A stretch of DNA of 59,594 nucleotides from the NCBI GenBank assembly GCA_016946835.1, contig JACVTC010000082.1, positions 822,501 to 882,094 of the forward strand, written 5' to 3'. The notes under the pieces were generated by a model. That model did no database searches. It was not told where the DNA came from and worked only from the letters and a program-made list of their open reading frames with translations. This document shows, one piece after another, positions 34,474 through 46,380 of this stretch (position 1 is the first letter of the stretch; every line of letters begins with the position of its first letter). Both the position numbers and the translations under genes were made by a program. The stretch is from Neocallimastix lanati (nom. inval.) (lineage: Eukaryota > Neocallimastigomycota > Neocallimastigomycetes > Neocallimastigales > Neocallimastigaceae).

Positions 34474-36124
34474 CCCAGATTTTAAAAAGGAATTTATCAT
34501 TCGTACTGATGCTTCTCTTAAAGGTATTGGTGGTGTTCTTTTACAGAAGGAAGGGGATAGTCTTGAACATCCTATCTGTTGCGTAAGTAGAACACTCTCT
34601 ACATCTGAAAAGAATTACTCTGTAACGGACTTAGAAGGATTAGCTGTCATATTTAGTTTAAAATATTTTAGTCAATATATATTAAGTAATAAAAATTTAA
34701 CAAAATTTATTACTGATCATAAACCATTACTTGGGTTTTTCAAAAAAAGCATTCCTACTTCTAATCGTCATGCAAGATGGATAGAAGAATTTAACAAATA
34801 TAAGATTGAACTTATTTATGAGAAAGGAAAGAAAAATGTATTCGCTGATGCGTTATCAAGATTACCTTCTAAAAATTCAAAAGGAATTATTCAATGCGCT
34901 AATGCAATATTAGCCGACTTTAATCCAAGGGATTTGGATCTACCAGAAGGTATAATAAAATACTTCACTAAGAATTATCAAGTTGTTGATAATACTCTAT
35001 ATTATAAAAAAGATGATCTTTATTTAAAAGTCATTTATAAAGATGAAGACAAAAAGGATATTATTAATCGTGCCCATTTAGTAGGACATGAAGGAGCAGA
35101 GAAAACTACTAATAGAATTATGCAATCTTACTATTGGCCTGGCATTTGGAATGATGTAAGAATGTGGATAAAAAGTTGTCACAAATGTCAAACATGCAGG
35201 CCTAAACCATTTCCAAAAAGTTCTGGAGATAATGCTACCCCTGTTGAACAACCATTTACCAGAGTAGGACTCGATATAATAGGACCGTTACCAACTACTA
35301 AAAGTGGTAACAATTATATAATAACTTTAGTTGATTATTTTACCAAGTGGGTTGAAGCTAAAGCAATCCCGAACATGAAATCCGAAGAAGTAATAAAATT
35401 TCTTGTTGAAATATTTACAAGACATGGACCACCTGAAATAATAATTACAGACAATGGTAGTTCCTTTATCTCTGAAGTAACAAAGATGATGATTGACCTT
35501 TATGATTCATGGGTTCATTACGTTTCCCCGCATCATCCAGAATCGAATGGAATGATTGAGAACCGAAACAGAGAAATAGGGAAGTTATTAAGATTATTAG
35601 TAGAAAATGAGTCTGAATGGGATGAATATCTTCCATCGGCTTTATGGGCCTTAAGAACTACTAAAAATTCAAAAACAAAATTTAGTAGTTTCGAATTACT
35701 TTATGGCAGACACGACACTTGGCCATTAGAAGTCATGTTCCCCGACATTTATAAAGATCCAAATGAATCAGAAGAAGAATATATATTTCGACGTTTCTTA
35801 AGACATCAAAATTGGGTAAAACAGGCTACTGAATATTCAGAGTATGCAAATAAATATTGGGAACACCGTATTGGATTTCAAAATGCACTAAAGAAGACAT
35901 ATAAACCAGGAGATTACGTAATGATAAGACTTATAGGAAGAAGTAAATTAAATCCTTACTTTTACGGACCTTTTAAAGTTGTTAATAAACAAAAATTCAA
36001 TACCTTAGTATTAGAAGATCCGACTACTGGAAAACTTTTAAATAGAAATGTTCATATTAAAAATGTTTTTCCATATGTACTTCAAGAAAATTCTTTGACT
36101 TCAAGGGACGAAGTCATCTCTTAA
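34463..36124 (+). CDS. Element B RNase H-integrase fragment (Ty3/gypsy)
   Basis: Open for 553 codons from just after a TAA inside the palindrome to the stop at 36122; there is no early ATG. RNase H begins near YPDFKKEFIIRTDAS and runs to DALSRLPSK. Integrase has the HHCC finger (HLVGHEGAEKTTNRI, then CHKCQTCRP) and the DDE core: LDIIGPLP (D), IITDNGSSF (D) and NGMIENRNREIGK (E). The end is a GPF/Y-type module (FYGPFKVV) with no chromodomain. It is close to the pol remnant at 22800-23100. Truncated and without a start, so probably not translated. Confidence 0.9.
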   Translation, partial: ERTYPDFKKEFIIRTDASLKGIGGVLLQKEGDSLEHPICCVSRTLSTSEKNYSVTDLEGLAVIFSLKYFSQYILSNKNLTKFITDHKPLLGFFKKSIPTSNRHARWIEEFNKYKIELIYEKGKKNVFADALSRLPSKNSKGIIQCANAILADFNPRDLDLPEGIIKYFTKNYQVVDNTLYYKKDDLYLKVIYKDEDKKDIINRAHLVGHEGAEKTTNRIMQSYYWPGIWNDVRMWIKSCHKCQTCRPKPFPKSSGDNATPVEQPFTRVGLDIIGPLPTTKSGNNYIITLVDYFTKWVEAKAIPNMKSEEVIKFLVEIFTRHGPPEIIITDNGSSFISEVTKMMIDLYDSWVHYVSPHHPESNGMIENRNREIGKLLRLLVENESEWDEYLPSALWALRTTKNSKTKFSSFELLYGRHDTWPLEVMFPDIYKDPNESEEEYIFRRFLRHQNWVKQATEYSEYANKYWEHRIGFQNALKKTYKPGDYVMIRLIGRSKLNPYFYGPFKVVNKQKFNTLVLEDPTTGKLLNRNVHIKNVFPYVLQENSLTSRDEVIS

Positions 36125-36904
36125 GGGCCGACGAATTGATACAGATTGGAATTCTTACACATAAAATTATTAGAAAGCTTGAATAATATCTAACCTATTC
36201 AACAACAAATTAATAAATTAAAATTTGAAATTAAAATCATAACAAATAAATTTATTTTAATTAAATTCTAAAACTCGAAATTGTACTTTAATTCTATTTT
36301 AATTTTTAAAATAATAAAATACTAATGTTAATTAATTTCTCTTTTTAATTAAAAGTAAATAGTTTGTAAACAATTTTCTCTTTTTTTATTATTTTGAATT
36401 CTTTGTTTATAATAATTCTTGTATTAATTGTTTATTTGTTTATTTTATTGTTTATTTTTATAAATATAATTATTCTTAATTGTTTTATTATTAAAAATTG
36501 TAAATACTTTAAATTTTTGTAAAAATATAAATACTTGTAAATATTTTATAAAATTTATTTCTCGTTGTTATTAGAAATGTAATAAAAAAATAATAACCAA
36601 ATATTATATTAATAAATAATAATAAAAATTAATAAATAATAATAAAAATTAATAAATAATAATAAAAATTAATATATAATAATAAAAATTAATAAATAAT
36701 AATAAAAATTAATTCTAAACACAAAAGAAATGTATAATTTTGAAAAATTAATAACAATTCAGTGTTAAGCTAGAATAATAATAACTTAATTATTAATAAT
36801 AATAAAACAAATTCATTTATATTAAATTTTATATCAAACTTGATACATCTATTATCACTTTTGAAGTAATAACTTCAAATTAAGATAATAGAAACGTTTG
36901 TCAA
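36125..36904. other. Element B 3' non-coding region
   Basis: AT-rich, no polypurine tract seen before the right LTR (the bases before 36905 are GAAACGTTTGTCAA). Confidence 0.5.
36590..36716. repeat. 20-bp tandem repeat in element B
   Basis: Five or so copies of AATAATAAAAATTAATAAAT-type units, after the integrase stop. Confidence 0.85.
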
Positions 36905-37541
36905 TGTAAGAATATAGATTTATTTCTTATAAAATAATCTATCTTCTTATTTAATTAATTTATATTTCATTTATATTTCATTTATATTTCAATATTTATT
37001 AACATGTAAAAAATATATTAGTTTATCCAAATTAATATATTGAAAAATAATGTAAACAAATTTGTTATAATGTATTAATTACTTAAAAATATTATTTATA
37101 TTTTATTATTTCAATTAGTTGATAATTTATAAGATTTTAGTAATCGGTTAATTAATTTTTTCCCCAATATTATTATGATTGGGTTTTTATTAATTAATAC
37201 GATGATTAATATATTAGAATATTAATCGAAGTTATTCAGGTTTTTCTACTAATCTTTTCCTGAATATCAATTTGTTAAGATTAGATACCTTTATTTGATT
37301 TGTTAACTTTATCTTATCTATTTTATTTATTTAATAATTACATCTATTTAATAATTTCATCTATTAAAATAATTATAAATAAAAAAGTATAAAAGAACTC
37401 AAATTTCTTTGATTAAAGAAATTAGAGTTATTATTATATAATGCTATATAATAAATTAAAAGAAATAAAGTCTTTTATTTATATCTATATTTAGTGTTTA
37501 TAATAAACTCTATATAAAGTTAAGTATAAATTTTTATATCT
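36905..37541. repeat. Right LTR of element B (3' end missing)
   Basis: Matches the left LTR from TGTAAGAATATAG to AATTTTTATAT, then diverges. No target duplication could be identified. Confidence 0.75.
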
Positions 37542-37545
37542 TAAA

Positions 37546-39083
37546 TATTATGTTAAGATTTTGATATAATTTATAGTTTAAATTTAAATAAAATAATATG
37601 GTTTATTAAAAAATATTCACAAAGTCGATATGTCTATATAGTAATATACTATATAGATATATAATAAAAATAATAAATATTTAAATGTTTAGTTTAATAA
37701 AAATTTATTTATAATAAACTTTGATAATTAGAATTATCAAATTAATTTAATTTTAAATTAGTTTATTTTATTTAATAATAAAATATCTATAATATATTAC
37801 TATTAAGGTAATTTTACAATAACCTTACAAAGAACATAAAAGATAGATTTTTACATCTTTCTTTTATACTTTGTAAGTTACATAATAATAATATTTAATT
37901 ATAAGATAGTAATAATATAGTAATATAAATACTAATAAAATATAAGGATAAATTTAATTATATAATTAATTTGAATAATTGAATTTAATATAGATATGTT
38001 GTAAACATATATAAAAACATAATATAAATAAAATACACGTGACGTCAAATGTATCATTGAAATTAATTATTAATATAAACCTTATTTATTAATATTCTCA
38101 GAATTATTAGGCCTAAGATAACCCTTTAAATATTAAACAAGAATTTATATTAATTATTAGTTATTTAAATATATATATTATTTATAATTAAATAAATAAT
38201 ATTTTTAATTATTGAAATGTAAATAACTGAAATTGAGATTTCAATTCAGTTATAATTTCAACATATTAATGATTAATAATTTAATTATAATTTTTTAATT
38301 AAATTATTACATACAAATGTTAAGGTTTTAGAGAATTAAATAAAAATAAAGTAAGAAACACAAATTTTATTTATTTATTTATTATTTTTATTTATAAATT
38401 TATTTGATTTTATTTGATGATATTTAAAAATTAGTAGCAAAATTTACAACTATTTATACTTTTTTCAAGGCATAAAAGTTGTTCTTGCCACTAAATTACA
38501 TTTTATTTATTTTTTTTTTTTTTATAAAAACTATTAAATTTAAATTGATTTTTATAATTAATTATATAAAATTTAATTATAACAATATAAATAAAATACA
38601 TTTATAATATTAATAAAACATTTTTTTTTTTTTTTTTTTTTAAAAAATATCTAAAATATTACTAATATGAATTTATTTAATTGGCTATAATTTTTTATTA
38701 CAATCTGTTAAAATATTCAAATAAAAATAAAAATACTGTTCTAATATAAAGGTTTTTAATAAAATAAAATATTTTTCAATATAAAATAAAACATTTCGAT
38801 ATAAAATTTTATAATAAAAAGTTAAAATATAATATATAAATTTTTAATTATCAATATATAAAAATATTATTAATATAAATTTTCATTATTAATATAAAAA
38901 AAATAAGATTTATTATTAATATTGCTAATATAAGTTTTAAATATATAAAAATATTACTATTAATATAAGATTTAATATAAAAATATAAAGTTTAATATAA
39001 TTTTTGATTTAATTTTTGATCTTTGGATTTAAAAATTTATTAAAGTACAAATATAATAATGTACACATAATGTATTAGAAATA
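37546..39083. other. Intergenic between elements B and C
   Basis: 1.5 kb, AT-rich. It has an imperfect inverted repeat at about 38430-38496 (TTAGTAGCAA and TTGCCACTAA at its ends) and CACGTGACGTCA at 38037-38048. No gene recognised. Confidence 0.5.
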
Positions 39084-39734
39084 TGTCAAGGATTTGATAC
39101 AAATTAATTTATATTTAATACCACAAAAATAACAATTTAATTATAAATATAATTTGTACTCCTTAAATCCTTGTACCGTTCATAACCAAATTAATATTGT
39201 ATTACATATTAATTAATATTATCCCTTTTATACATTATTGAACCCCTAATATATTAATTGATTAATATTGTATTACATATTAATTAACATTATCCCTTTT
39301 TATATTAATTAATATAGTTGAATATTATTTATAAAAATTGTTTTTTATTAATTATATTATTTTATATATTTTTATTATCTTATATTATATATGTATTATT
39401 CTATTACTTTATATATTAAAATTATATTTTATATTGTTATCTTTAAATTAGTATTTATTAAAATATATTATTAAATATTTTATATTGTTTTTCAAAATAT
39501 AAAAGAACTAAAAAATATTCTTTTTTAAATCTTTGTAAGATTATTATTTACAAATAATCTGATAACTTTATAATAAAACATATTAAATAAAAATATAGTT
39601 AATTAAAAGTTTAATAATAAAATAATATTTTATATTTGAATAAATCAATTTATAAAAATAAAATAATATCAAAAGGTTATTAGATTAAAGGCTTCCAACC
39701 AAGTTTACCCTTTAATCTAAGTACCAACTTAACA
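39084..39734 (+). repeat. 5' LTR of element C
   Basis: Starts TGTCAAGG, ends CTTAACA. Carries the TATA box and the proposed transcript start described separately. Confidence 0.93.
39498..39544 (+). promoter_or_regulatory. Element C promoter: TATA box and proposed RNA 5' end
   Basis: TATAAAAG at 39498-39505 and GTAAGATTAT at 39535-39544, 37 nt further on. The 10-mer is the exact complement of the 10 nt after the LTR. Element D has the same pair at the same spacing in an otherwise different LTR. The 10-mer is therefore the likely start of the RNA and its own primer. Confidence 0.7.
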
Positions 39735-39746
39735 ATAATCTTACCG
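39735..39746 (+). promoter_or_regulatory. Element C primer site (self-priming type)
   Basis: ATAATCTTACCG directly after the LTR. It lacks TGG for a tRNA CCA end. The first 10 nt complement GTAAGATTAT inside the LTR. Element D has the same 12 nt. Confidence 0.7.
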
Positions 39747-39768
39747 CTATTTTAGAAACTTCCTTGGA

Positions 39769-40992
39769 ATGCCTAAAATTGGCCTAAGACGCTCGGGAAT
39801 GTATTCAGCTAGATCGGATGAAGAAATGGATATGAATAAAGAAGACTCAGTACAACAATTGCGATCCGAAGCCACCCAAGCTTGTACCACCTTAGCAGAA
39901 GGTGTTCAACAGTTAAGAAATGATACCTCACAAGCTTGTAATAGTATAGTTTCTGGGGTGAATGAAAACTTCGTTTCCAAAGAAGACTTACAAAATTACC
40001 ATCAAGAGGTAATGAAACAATTCGGAGCTTATGATAAAATGAATAATGAAATATTGGCCTCTTTAGAATCTTTGAAAAAGGCTACCCTCTATTTTAAGCA
40101 TGAATTATGTAATAAAACTCAAGTAGAAAATACTTCTTCTGGTGCTACCTCGTCGATACCGTTGACATCTGGAAATCCTACGGTAAACCTCCATTCTGTT
40201 TTCGATGATAATATCTCAACTACTACAAGATATGACAATGATCATGATGTTATCATGCAATCTGCTTACCCTATTAATATTCCTCAAGTTCCCGATCCAG
40301 GTTTGTTTTCAGGTGATATTTCTGAAACCGAACTTTTCTGTCAACTGTGTGGGGACACATTTAAAACCTATCCATGTAAGTCTTGGCCTGAAGATTCGAA
40401 AATCAACTTTGTGCAATCAAGATTAAGAGAAGCTGCTAGAAGTTGGTACCAAACAAAATATTCCAGTAGTCCTCCTGCTTCCCTAGAGGCTCTTCTTAAT
40501 GAATTAAAAGAAGCTTTTCCTGATGTTGTCAGCAAAAAGTTAAAGAAAATTAATTTAATAAATCTTAAACATTCTCATGGTAATATTAAGGACTATATCG
40601 ATTCTTTCCGTAAACTAACAGCTGATCTTGGTTGGCCTGAAGAACCATTAGTATTATTTTTCTATAATGGTCTTCATCCAAAATTTAAAGAAGAAATTAA
40701 TAAAATGGAGAAGTTTCCAGAGAAAATAGAAGAAATTACAACAAAGTGCATATTGTTTGAATCTTCTCAAGAAACTAAATTAAAGATAAATCAATTAACC
40801 AGCAATAAAAATTATAAGAGAAAGAACTCTCATTCTTATCCCAATAGTGAAAACAAGAATAAGAAGAATAACAATTATTACAATCATAGTAAAAATAATA
40901 ACTTCCATAATAATAAATCTAAGGTTAATTCCAGTTACAACAACCGAGAAAATTATGTTACCGAAGTCCAAAAAATTAACTCAAAAAACTAG
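39769..40992 (+). CDS. Element C Gag
   Basis: 407 residues from an ATG 34 nt after the LTR. N-terminal coiled coil (about 15-120), then a Ty3-type capsid region: PDPGLFSGDISETELFCQLC, LREAARSWYQTKY, LKHSHGNIKDYIDSFRKL and LFFYNGLHPKFKEEI. The C-terminal 60 residues are basic and rich in N, K, S and Y and replace the usual CCHC knuckle for nucleic acid binding. The reading ends at TCAAAAAACTAG, where a -1 slip leads into pol. About half of the capsid residues match Gag of element D. Confidence 0.92.
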   Translation: MPKIGLRRSGMYSARSDEEMDMNKEDSVQQLRSEATQACTTLAEGVQQLRNDTSQACNSIVSGVNENFVSKEDLQNYHQEVMKQFGAYDKMNNEILASLESLKKATLYFKHELCNKTQVENTSSGATSSIPLTSGNPTVNLHSVFDDNISTTTRYDNDHDVIMQSAYPINIPQVPDPGLFSGDISETELFCQLCGDTFKTYPCKSWPEDSKINFVQSRLREAARSWYQTKYSSSPPASLEALLNELKEAFPDVVSKKLKKINLINLKHSHGNIKDYIDSFRKLTADLGWPEEPLVLFFYNGLHPKFKEEINKMEKFPEKIEEITTKCILFESSQETKLKINQLTSNKNYKRKNSHSYPNSENKNKKNNNYYNHSKNNNFHNNKSKVNSSYNNRENYVTEVQKINSKN

Positions 40993-41015
40993 ATAATGGA
41001 CTTCCCAAGAAGTCC
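40983..41015 (+). promoter_or_regulatory. -1 programmed frameshift signal between gag and pol of C
   Basis: Slippery heptamer A AAA AAC at 40983-40989 in the gag frame, directly before the stop TAG. After 8 nt follows a perfect stem GGACTTC/GAAGTCC (40998-41004 and 41009-41015) with loop CCAA. In the -1 frame pol is open from 40989 with no start codon of its own near. Heptamer, spacing and stem fit known -1 sites, and element D has the same arrangement with another stem. Confidence 0.85.
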
Positions 41016-44000
41016 TCTCCGATTAAAACTATTCAATATAATTATCCAACTTTAAACCCTCCTCTTCCTAATTCTTTCTTTTTGTTTAAATCATTTATCC
41101 CAACAATAAACAAAGGGAACAAAAACATTAAATTACAAACCAAATCAATGTTAGATTGTGGTTCTTACTGCAATTTTATTTCTACCAATTTAATCTCTCG
41201 GTTAAATCTTGTACCTCAAAAACTTAATAATAAAATATATATAAAAGGTATTAGTGGTGATACAGATTCCATTAATGAATTTGTGTCTTTAAATTTTCAA
41301 CTAAAAATCAAAATTAACAATACGTTTCATTTAATCAAATTTAAAGAAAAATTCCTTGTGTCAAAACATATTCCAGTGGATTTACTCCTTGGAAATCAAT
41401 TTATGAAAAACTATAAAATACATTTTAGTTATGATAATCATTATCTTTACTCTACTTTCAAAATCTCAAAATTTAAATCAAGAATTATAAAGAATTTTAA
41501 ACAAAATGCGAATTCAATTAATTTTTATGACGGATTACCCTATAATTACAACTTTTTAATCTATTCTTTTCTTTCAAATAAGGTATCAGAGGATTCTGAA
41601 GAACCTGATATTGAGCGTATTCCTGAACAGTATAAAGACCTTGCAATAGTCTTCAGTAAAAAGGAAGCAGATAAGCTTCCTCCCCATCGTTTAACGGACT
41701 GTGAGATCAATCTTCAACCAGGTGCTACTTTACATTATGGACTAATCTACCCGCTTACATTGGAAGAATCAGAAGTTTTAAAAGATTACATAAAGGAAAA
41801 CGAAAAGAAAGGATTTATTAGAGAATCTCACTCCCCAGCCGGCTATCCTGTTCTCTTTCAAAAAAAGAGTGATGGTTCTCTCCGACTCTGCGTTGACTAC
41901 AAACGTTTAAATGCGGTTACTATTAGAAATTCCTATCCTTTACCGCTCATCAACGACATTATTGAACGAGTCAAAGGAGCCAAGTACTTTACTAAATTGG
42001 ACTTGCGCTCCGCATATAATTTAATTCGTATAAAGGAAGGCGATGAATATAAAACAGCTTTCCGTACTAAGTATGGACATTACGAATATTTAGTAATGCC
42101 ATTTGGTCTTAAAAATGCACCTGCAATCTTCCAATCTTTTATTAACTCTGTCCTTCGTCCATTCTTAGAGAAATCGGTAATACTCTACCTAGATGACATT
42201 CTAATTTATTCTAATTCATTAGATGATCATCATCAAACTGTACGTGAGGTTCTCAAAAAGCTTATTGACAATAATTTATATGCTAAACTTTCGAAATGTG
42301 AATTCGATAAAGAGGAAGTCGAATTCCTTGGACATATCATTTCTGGTTCTGGTGTGTCCACTGATCCAAAGAAGATCAAATCAATCAAAGAATGGCCCAT
42401 TCCAAAAAACGTAAAAGAGGTTCAAAGGTTTCTTGGTCTTTGCAATTACTATAGAAGATTCGTAAGGAATTTTGCTGCTATTGCTAAACCTTTGCATGCT
42501 TTAACCAAGAAAGGAAGGAAGTTTGTTTGGTCTAAAGATTGTGATACCTCCTTCTCAATTCTCAAAAAACGTTTAACTTCTTCCCCTCTCCTCATGCATC
42601 CTGACTTAACAAAACCTTTTATTGTTGAGTGCGATGCTAGTAACTTTGCTATTGGAGCAGTTCTTTCCCAGTATGATAATGATAATAAGCTTCATCCTAT
42701 TGCTTATTTTTCTCGTAGTCTTAACAATGCCGAAATAAACTATTCGATTACCGATAAGGAACTTTTATCAATTAAAGAAGCTTTCTCATCATGGCGTCAC
42801 CTTTTGTTAGGTGCTAAATTCAAGATTAAAGTTTTTACTGACCATAGAAATCTTCTATATACCCTTGGAGGAAAGATAGGTAATCAACGTCAACATCGTT
42901 GGCATCTATTCTTCCAAGAATACGACTTTGAACTTATCTATCGCCAAGGTAAAAAGAATGGCAAACCCGATTCGTTATCCAGAAGACCAGACTACCAAAA
43001 GGAAGATATAGAGGATAAACCTGAGTTTATCTTAGACAGTAAGAATATTGGTAAAATCCCATGTTTAATTAGTATAACTAACGATCTTCTCAATAATATT
43101 AAAATAAACTTAAAGAATGATAAGGTTGCTGAGAATCTTCGTATATATTTTTCTGAAAATAATGTCTCTCAAGGTTTCCCTTATAAACCATTTCGCAAAA
43201 TGAATAAGTTTAAATTAGAAAATGATTTAATATTATACAACAATCTTATTTACATACCAGATCAACTTCGTTTAGATATTTTAACTCGTTATCATGAGAA
43301 ACCTGCTGCGGGTCATTTTGGTGTCAAAAGAACTTTGGAGTTGATCTCAAGAAACTTTTGGTGGCCCAAGATGGAAGATGATGTTAAGAATTTTGTAAAG
43401 TCGTGTGAAACATGTATGAGAAACAAAAAATCTAGGCACCGAAAATTTGGGTTACTTCAACCGCTTGACGTTCCAGAAAGACCTTGGAAATCAATCGAAA
43501 TTGATTTCTTATGTGGTCTTCCACCATCCAAAGGTAATACGGTGATTATGGTTGTAGTTGATAGATTTTCAAAAATGATACACCTTATTCCCTTCAAAGA
43601 TATTCCAAATTCCGTACAAACAGCCAAAGCTTTTATCAATAATATCTATAAGCTCCATGGTCTACCCTATGATATTATTACGGATAGAGGTTCACAGTTT
43701 ACGAGTGAACTTTGGCAAGAATTTCTATTCTTATTAAATATTAAATCGAAAATAGCTACTACTGACCACCATGAAACCGTAGGTCAAGTTGAACGATGCA
43801 ATTCTTTCATCGAACAATACCTTCGTTGTTTCTCAAGATCTTTCTATCATGATGATTGGGTTGATTTTCTTCCACTTGCTGAATTTGCTTATAACAACTC
43901 AATTCACCCTTCCACTAACGAAACTCCCTTTTTTATCAACTATGGATTTCATCCTTACATGGATGAATATACACTACTCCCTACTTGTAACATTAATCAT

Positions 44001-44552
44001 AAAATGGTTCAAAAAGTTTATGAAAGTTTTAATCATGTTAAAGAAGTTCTTCTCCGATCCCAAGAGCTATATAAACGTTCTGCTGATAGAAAAAGAATTA
44101 CCGCTCCTTCTTACAACATTGACGATTTGGTGTGGATTCAAGCTCCCCCTTCGTTAAATATAGAATCAAGCTCAAAACTAGCTCCATGCAAATTTGGTCC
44201 ATACAAAGTAACCAATGTTTTACATAATAATAATTATGAAATTGAACTTAAAAATTCACCCTTTCCTAAGCATCATAATGTTTTCCACGTCTCTGAACTC
44301 GAACCATTCACACCAGTGCCTGAAAAGTTTAGAAAACGATATAAAGATCCTGAGTCTATTAAGGATATTATTGAAATTGCGGGTTTTAGAACTAACTATA
44401 AGAAGAAACATTACGAATATAAAATCCGTTATAAATATCGTTCCTCCTATAATTGGGTATCTTCTTCTGAAGTTGAAGATAATCCAAGAAACCAAAATAT
44501 TTTTATTAAATACATTAATAATAATAGGAAACCAGTCTCGATCTCATATAGT

Positions 44553-44558
<6 letters not shown>
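40989..44558 (+). CDS. Element C Pol: protease, RT, RNase H, integrase, chromodomain
   Basis: 1189 codons in the -1 frame relative to gag. Protease has LDCGSYCNFIS, with Cys where the active-site D-S/T-G has Ser or Thr. Reverse transcriptase has LDLRSAYNLI, MPFGLKNAP and the catalytic YLDD (LYLDDILIYS). RNase H shows ECDASNFAIGA and FTDHRNLLY. Integrase has the finger H-x-F-GVKRTL..CETCMRNK and DDE residues in IEIDFLCGLP, IITDRGSQF and GQVERCNSFI. A GPY module (KFGPYKVTNVL) is followed by FHVSELEPF and a divergent chromodomain (YEYKIRYKYRSSYNWVSSSE). The order RT-RNase H-integrase defines Ty3/gypsy. The ORF is intact. Confidence 0.93.

Positions 44559-44620
<62 letters not shown>
44557..44620 (+). 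repeat. Poly(A) tract after pol of C
   Basis: About 64 A starting in the pol stop codon, then TTTTTTCTTT. It lies inside the element, about 190 bp before the 3' LTR; it is not the tail of the RNA. Confidence 0.95.
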
Positions 44621-44624
<4 letters not shown>

Positions 44625-44777
44625 TTCTTTAAAAATATATATTCAACACAATTTATTTCTCCAACTAATTTGAAATTCACATGGCCAATTGAACATTTAT
44701 GTTCAAGTGAATTTCAAATACTTCTTGAGTACTCTTTTGAATAAACTAATATCAAAAATATTAGTATTCTTGAATTC

Positions 44778-44807
44778 GCCTGGAATGCGAATTCTTGGAG
44801 AGAGCGT
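44778..44807 (+). promoter_or_regulatory. Element C polypurine tract and conserved upstream box
   Basis: CGCCTGGAATGCGAATTCTT, then GGAGAGAGCG, one T and the LTR. Element D has CGCCTGGAATTCGATTCTTC then AGGAGGAGCG and one A before its LTR. The box upstream of the purines is conserved although the LTRs are not, so it probably has a role in plus-strand priming. Confidence 0.75.
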
Positions 44808-45458
44808 TGTCAAGGATTTGATACAAATTAATTTATATTTAATACCACAAAAATAACAATTTAATTATAAATATAATTTGTACTCCTTAAATCCTTGTAC
44901 CGTTCATAACCAAATTAATATTGTATTACATATTAATTAATATTATCCCTTTTATACATTATTGAACCCCTAATATATTAATTGATTAATATTGTATTAC
45001 ATATTAATTAACATTATCCCTTTTTATATTAATTAATATAGTTGAATATTATTTATAAAAATTGTTTTTTATTAATTATATTATTTTATATATTTTTATT
45101 ATCTTATATTATATATGTATTATTCTATTACTTTATATATTAAAATTATATTTTATATTGTTATCTTTAAATTAGTATTTATTAAAATATATTATTAAAT
45201 ATTTTATATTGTTTTTCAAAATATAAAAGAACTAAAAAATATTCTTTTTTAAATCTTTGTAAGATTATTATTTACAAATAATCTGATAACTTTATAATAA
45301 AACATATTAAATAAAAATATAGTTAATTAAAAGTTTAATAATAAAATAATATTTTATATTTGAATAAATCAATTTATAAAAATAAAATAATATCAAAAGG
45401 TTATTAGATTAAAGGCTTCCAACCAAGTTTACCCTTTAATCTAAGTACCAACTTAACA
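44808..45458 (+). repeat. 3' LTR of element C
   Basis: Same 651 bp as the 5' LTR. Followed by AAATA. Confidence 0.93.
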
Positions 45459-45514
45459 AAATAAATCGTAGATTTAATTAAGAATGCATTATTCAGTACA
45501 TTCTTATCACAAAT

Positions 45515-46041
45515 TGTTGAGGTTCATATTAGAAAAGGAGTGTGAACATTAAATAAATAGATAAATTAAATAACTATTAAATTACACTAAAAGAATTTAT
45601 TATTACACATTATAAATTTTATTTAAAGAATTATTATTAAAAATATTTATTATTTATAAATTATATAATTATTTTATTGTTAAAAATAACTTTATTAATA
45701 TTAATATTTATTATTATAACAATATGGGAAACCTTTCAATTATTATTACTATTTCATTATTACTACTATTTTTACTATTTCTTTCCTCAGAAAGGCCCCC
45801 TTCATAAAATAATATGGATAATACATATTTTATATTATTTAATTACATTATTAAAACCAATCATATAAATTAATTAATTACATAAATTTAATATAAAAAA
45901 TAATAAAATATAACTAATATAAAAATTATTAATATAGAATATAAGAAAATTATTAATAGTAAAGAATATAATAATATATTTTTATATAATAAATTATTAA
46001 AATTTTAATTAAAAATATCATTATTATTCTATTCTTTATCA
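45515..46041 (-). repeat. 3' LTR of element E (full length)
   Basis: On the minus strand it starts TGATAAAGAATAG and ends CCTCAACA. The 46 bp beyond 45995 have no partner in the right copy because D sits there. Confidence 0.7.
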
Positions 46042-46109
46042 TGATGCCCCCGCTAAAACTTTTGCTATACTATAGCAAAGGCAAATTTTCTTATATTATT
46101 AACTAAATA

Positions 46110-46163
<54 letters not shown>

Positions 46164-46380
46164 AACTATATAACTAAATAAAAATATAAATTTTTTTTTT
46201 TTTTTTTATATATATATATAATATTATCATTATTTCTTAAATTTAAAAATTTTTGTATATTTTAAAATATATTTTAATATATGTATTAATTGAAATATTT
46301 AAATTAAATAATTTAATTTATATATTACCATATATTAAAAATTTTTCATAATAATTTTTAAAAGTTCCAAAAATTTCAGG
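46042..46380 (-). other. Element E 3' region with palindrome and T tract
   Basis: TTTGCTATACTATAGCAAA (46059-46077) is a near-perfect palindrome next to the polypurine-like GCGGGGGCA. A run of 48 T lies at 46112-46159. No coding sequence. Confidence 0.6.

Larger units (their letters stand above)
31577..37545. mobile_element. Element B: chimeric Ty3/gypsy element with inverted halves
   Basis: Direct repeats at 31577-32206 and 36905-37541 enclose two pol fragments on opposite strands: RT-RNase H on minus (34430-32790) and RNase H-integrase on plus (34463-36124). They meet head to head at a palindrome (34438-34473). The two RNase H domains are related but clearly different in sequence, so the halves come from two elements. 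Gag and protease are missing. It cannot be autonomous. Confidence 0.8.
39084..45458 (+). mobile_element. Element C: intact-looking Ty3/gypsy chromovirus
   Basis: 651-bp LTRs at 39084-39734 and 44808-45458, in which I see no difference, flank gag and pol. The 5-bp target duplication AAATA stands at 39079-39083 and 45459-45463. Primer site, -1 frameshift signal and polypurine tract are all in place and both genes are open. It is likely a recent and perhaps active insertion. Confidence 0.93.

Noticed and set aside
38037-38048. CACGTGACGTCA as an E-box/CRE control site
   Set aside because: A single 12-mer in DNA between retroelements with no gene nearby; cannot be supported as functional.
38430-38496. 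Foldback element between B and C
   Set aside because: An imperfect inverted repeat only; no target duplication and no second copy seen.
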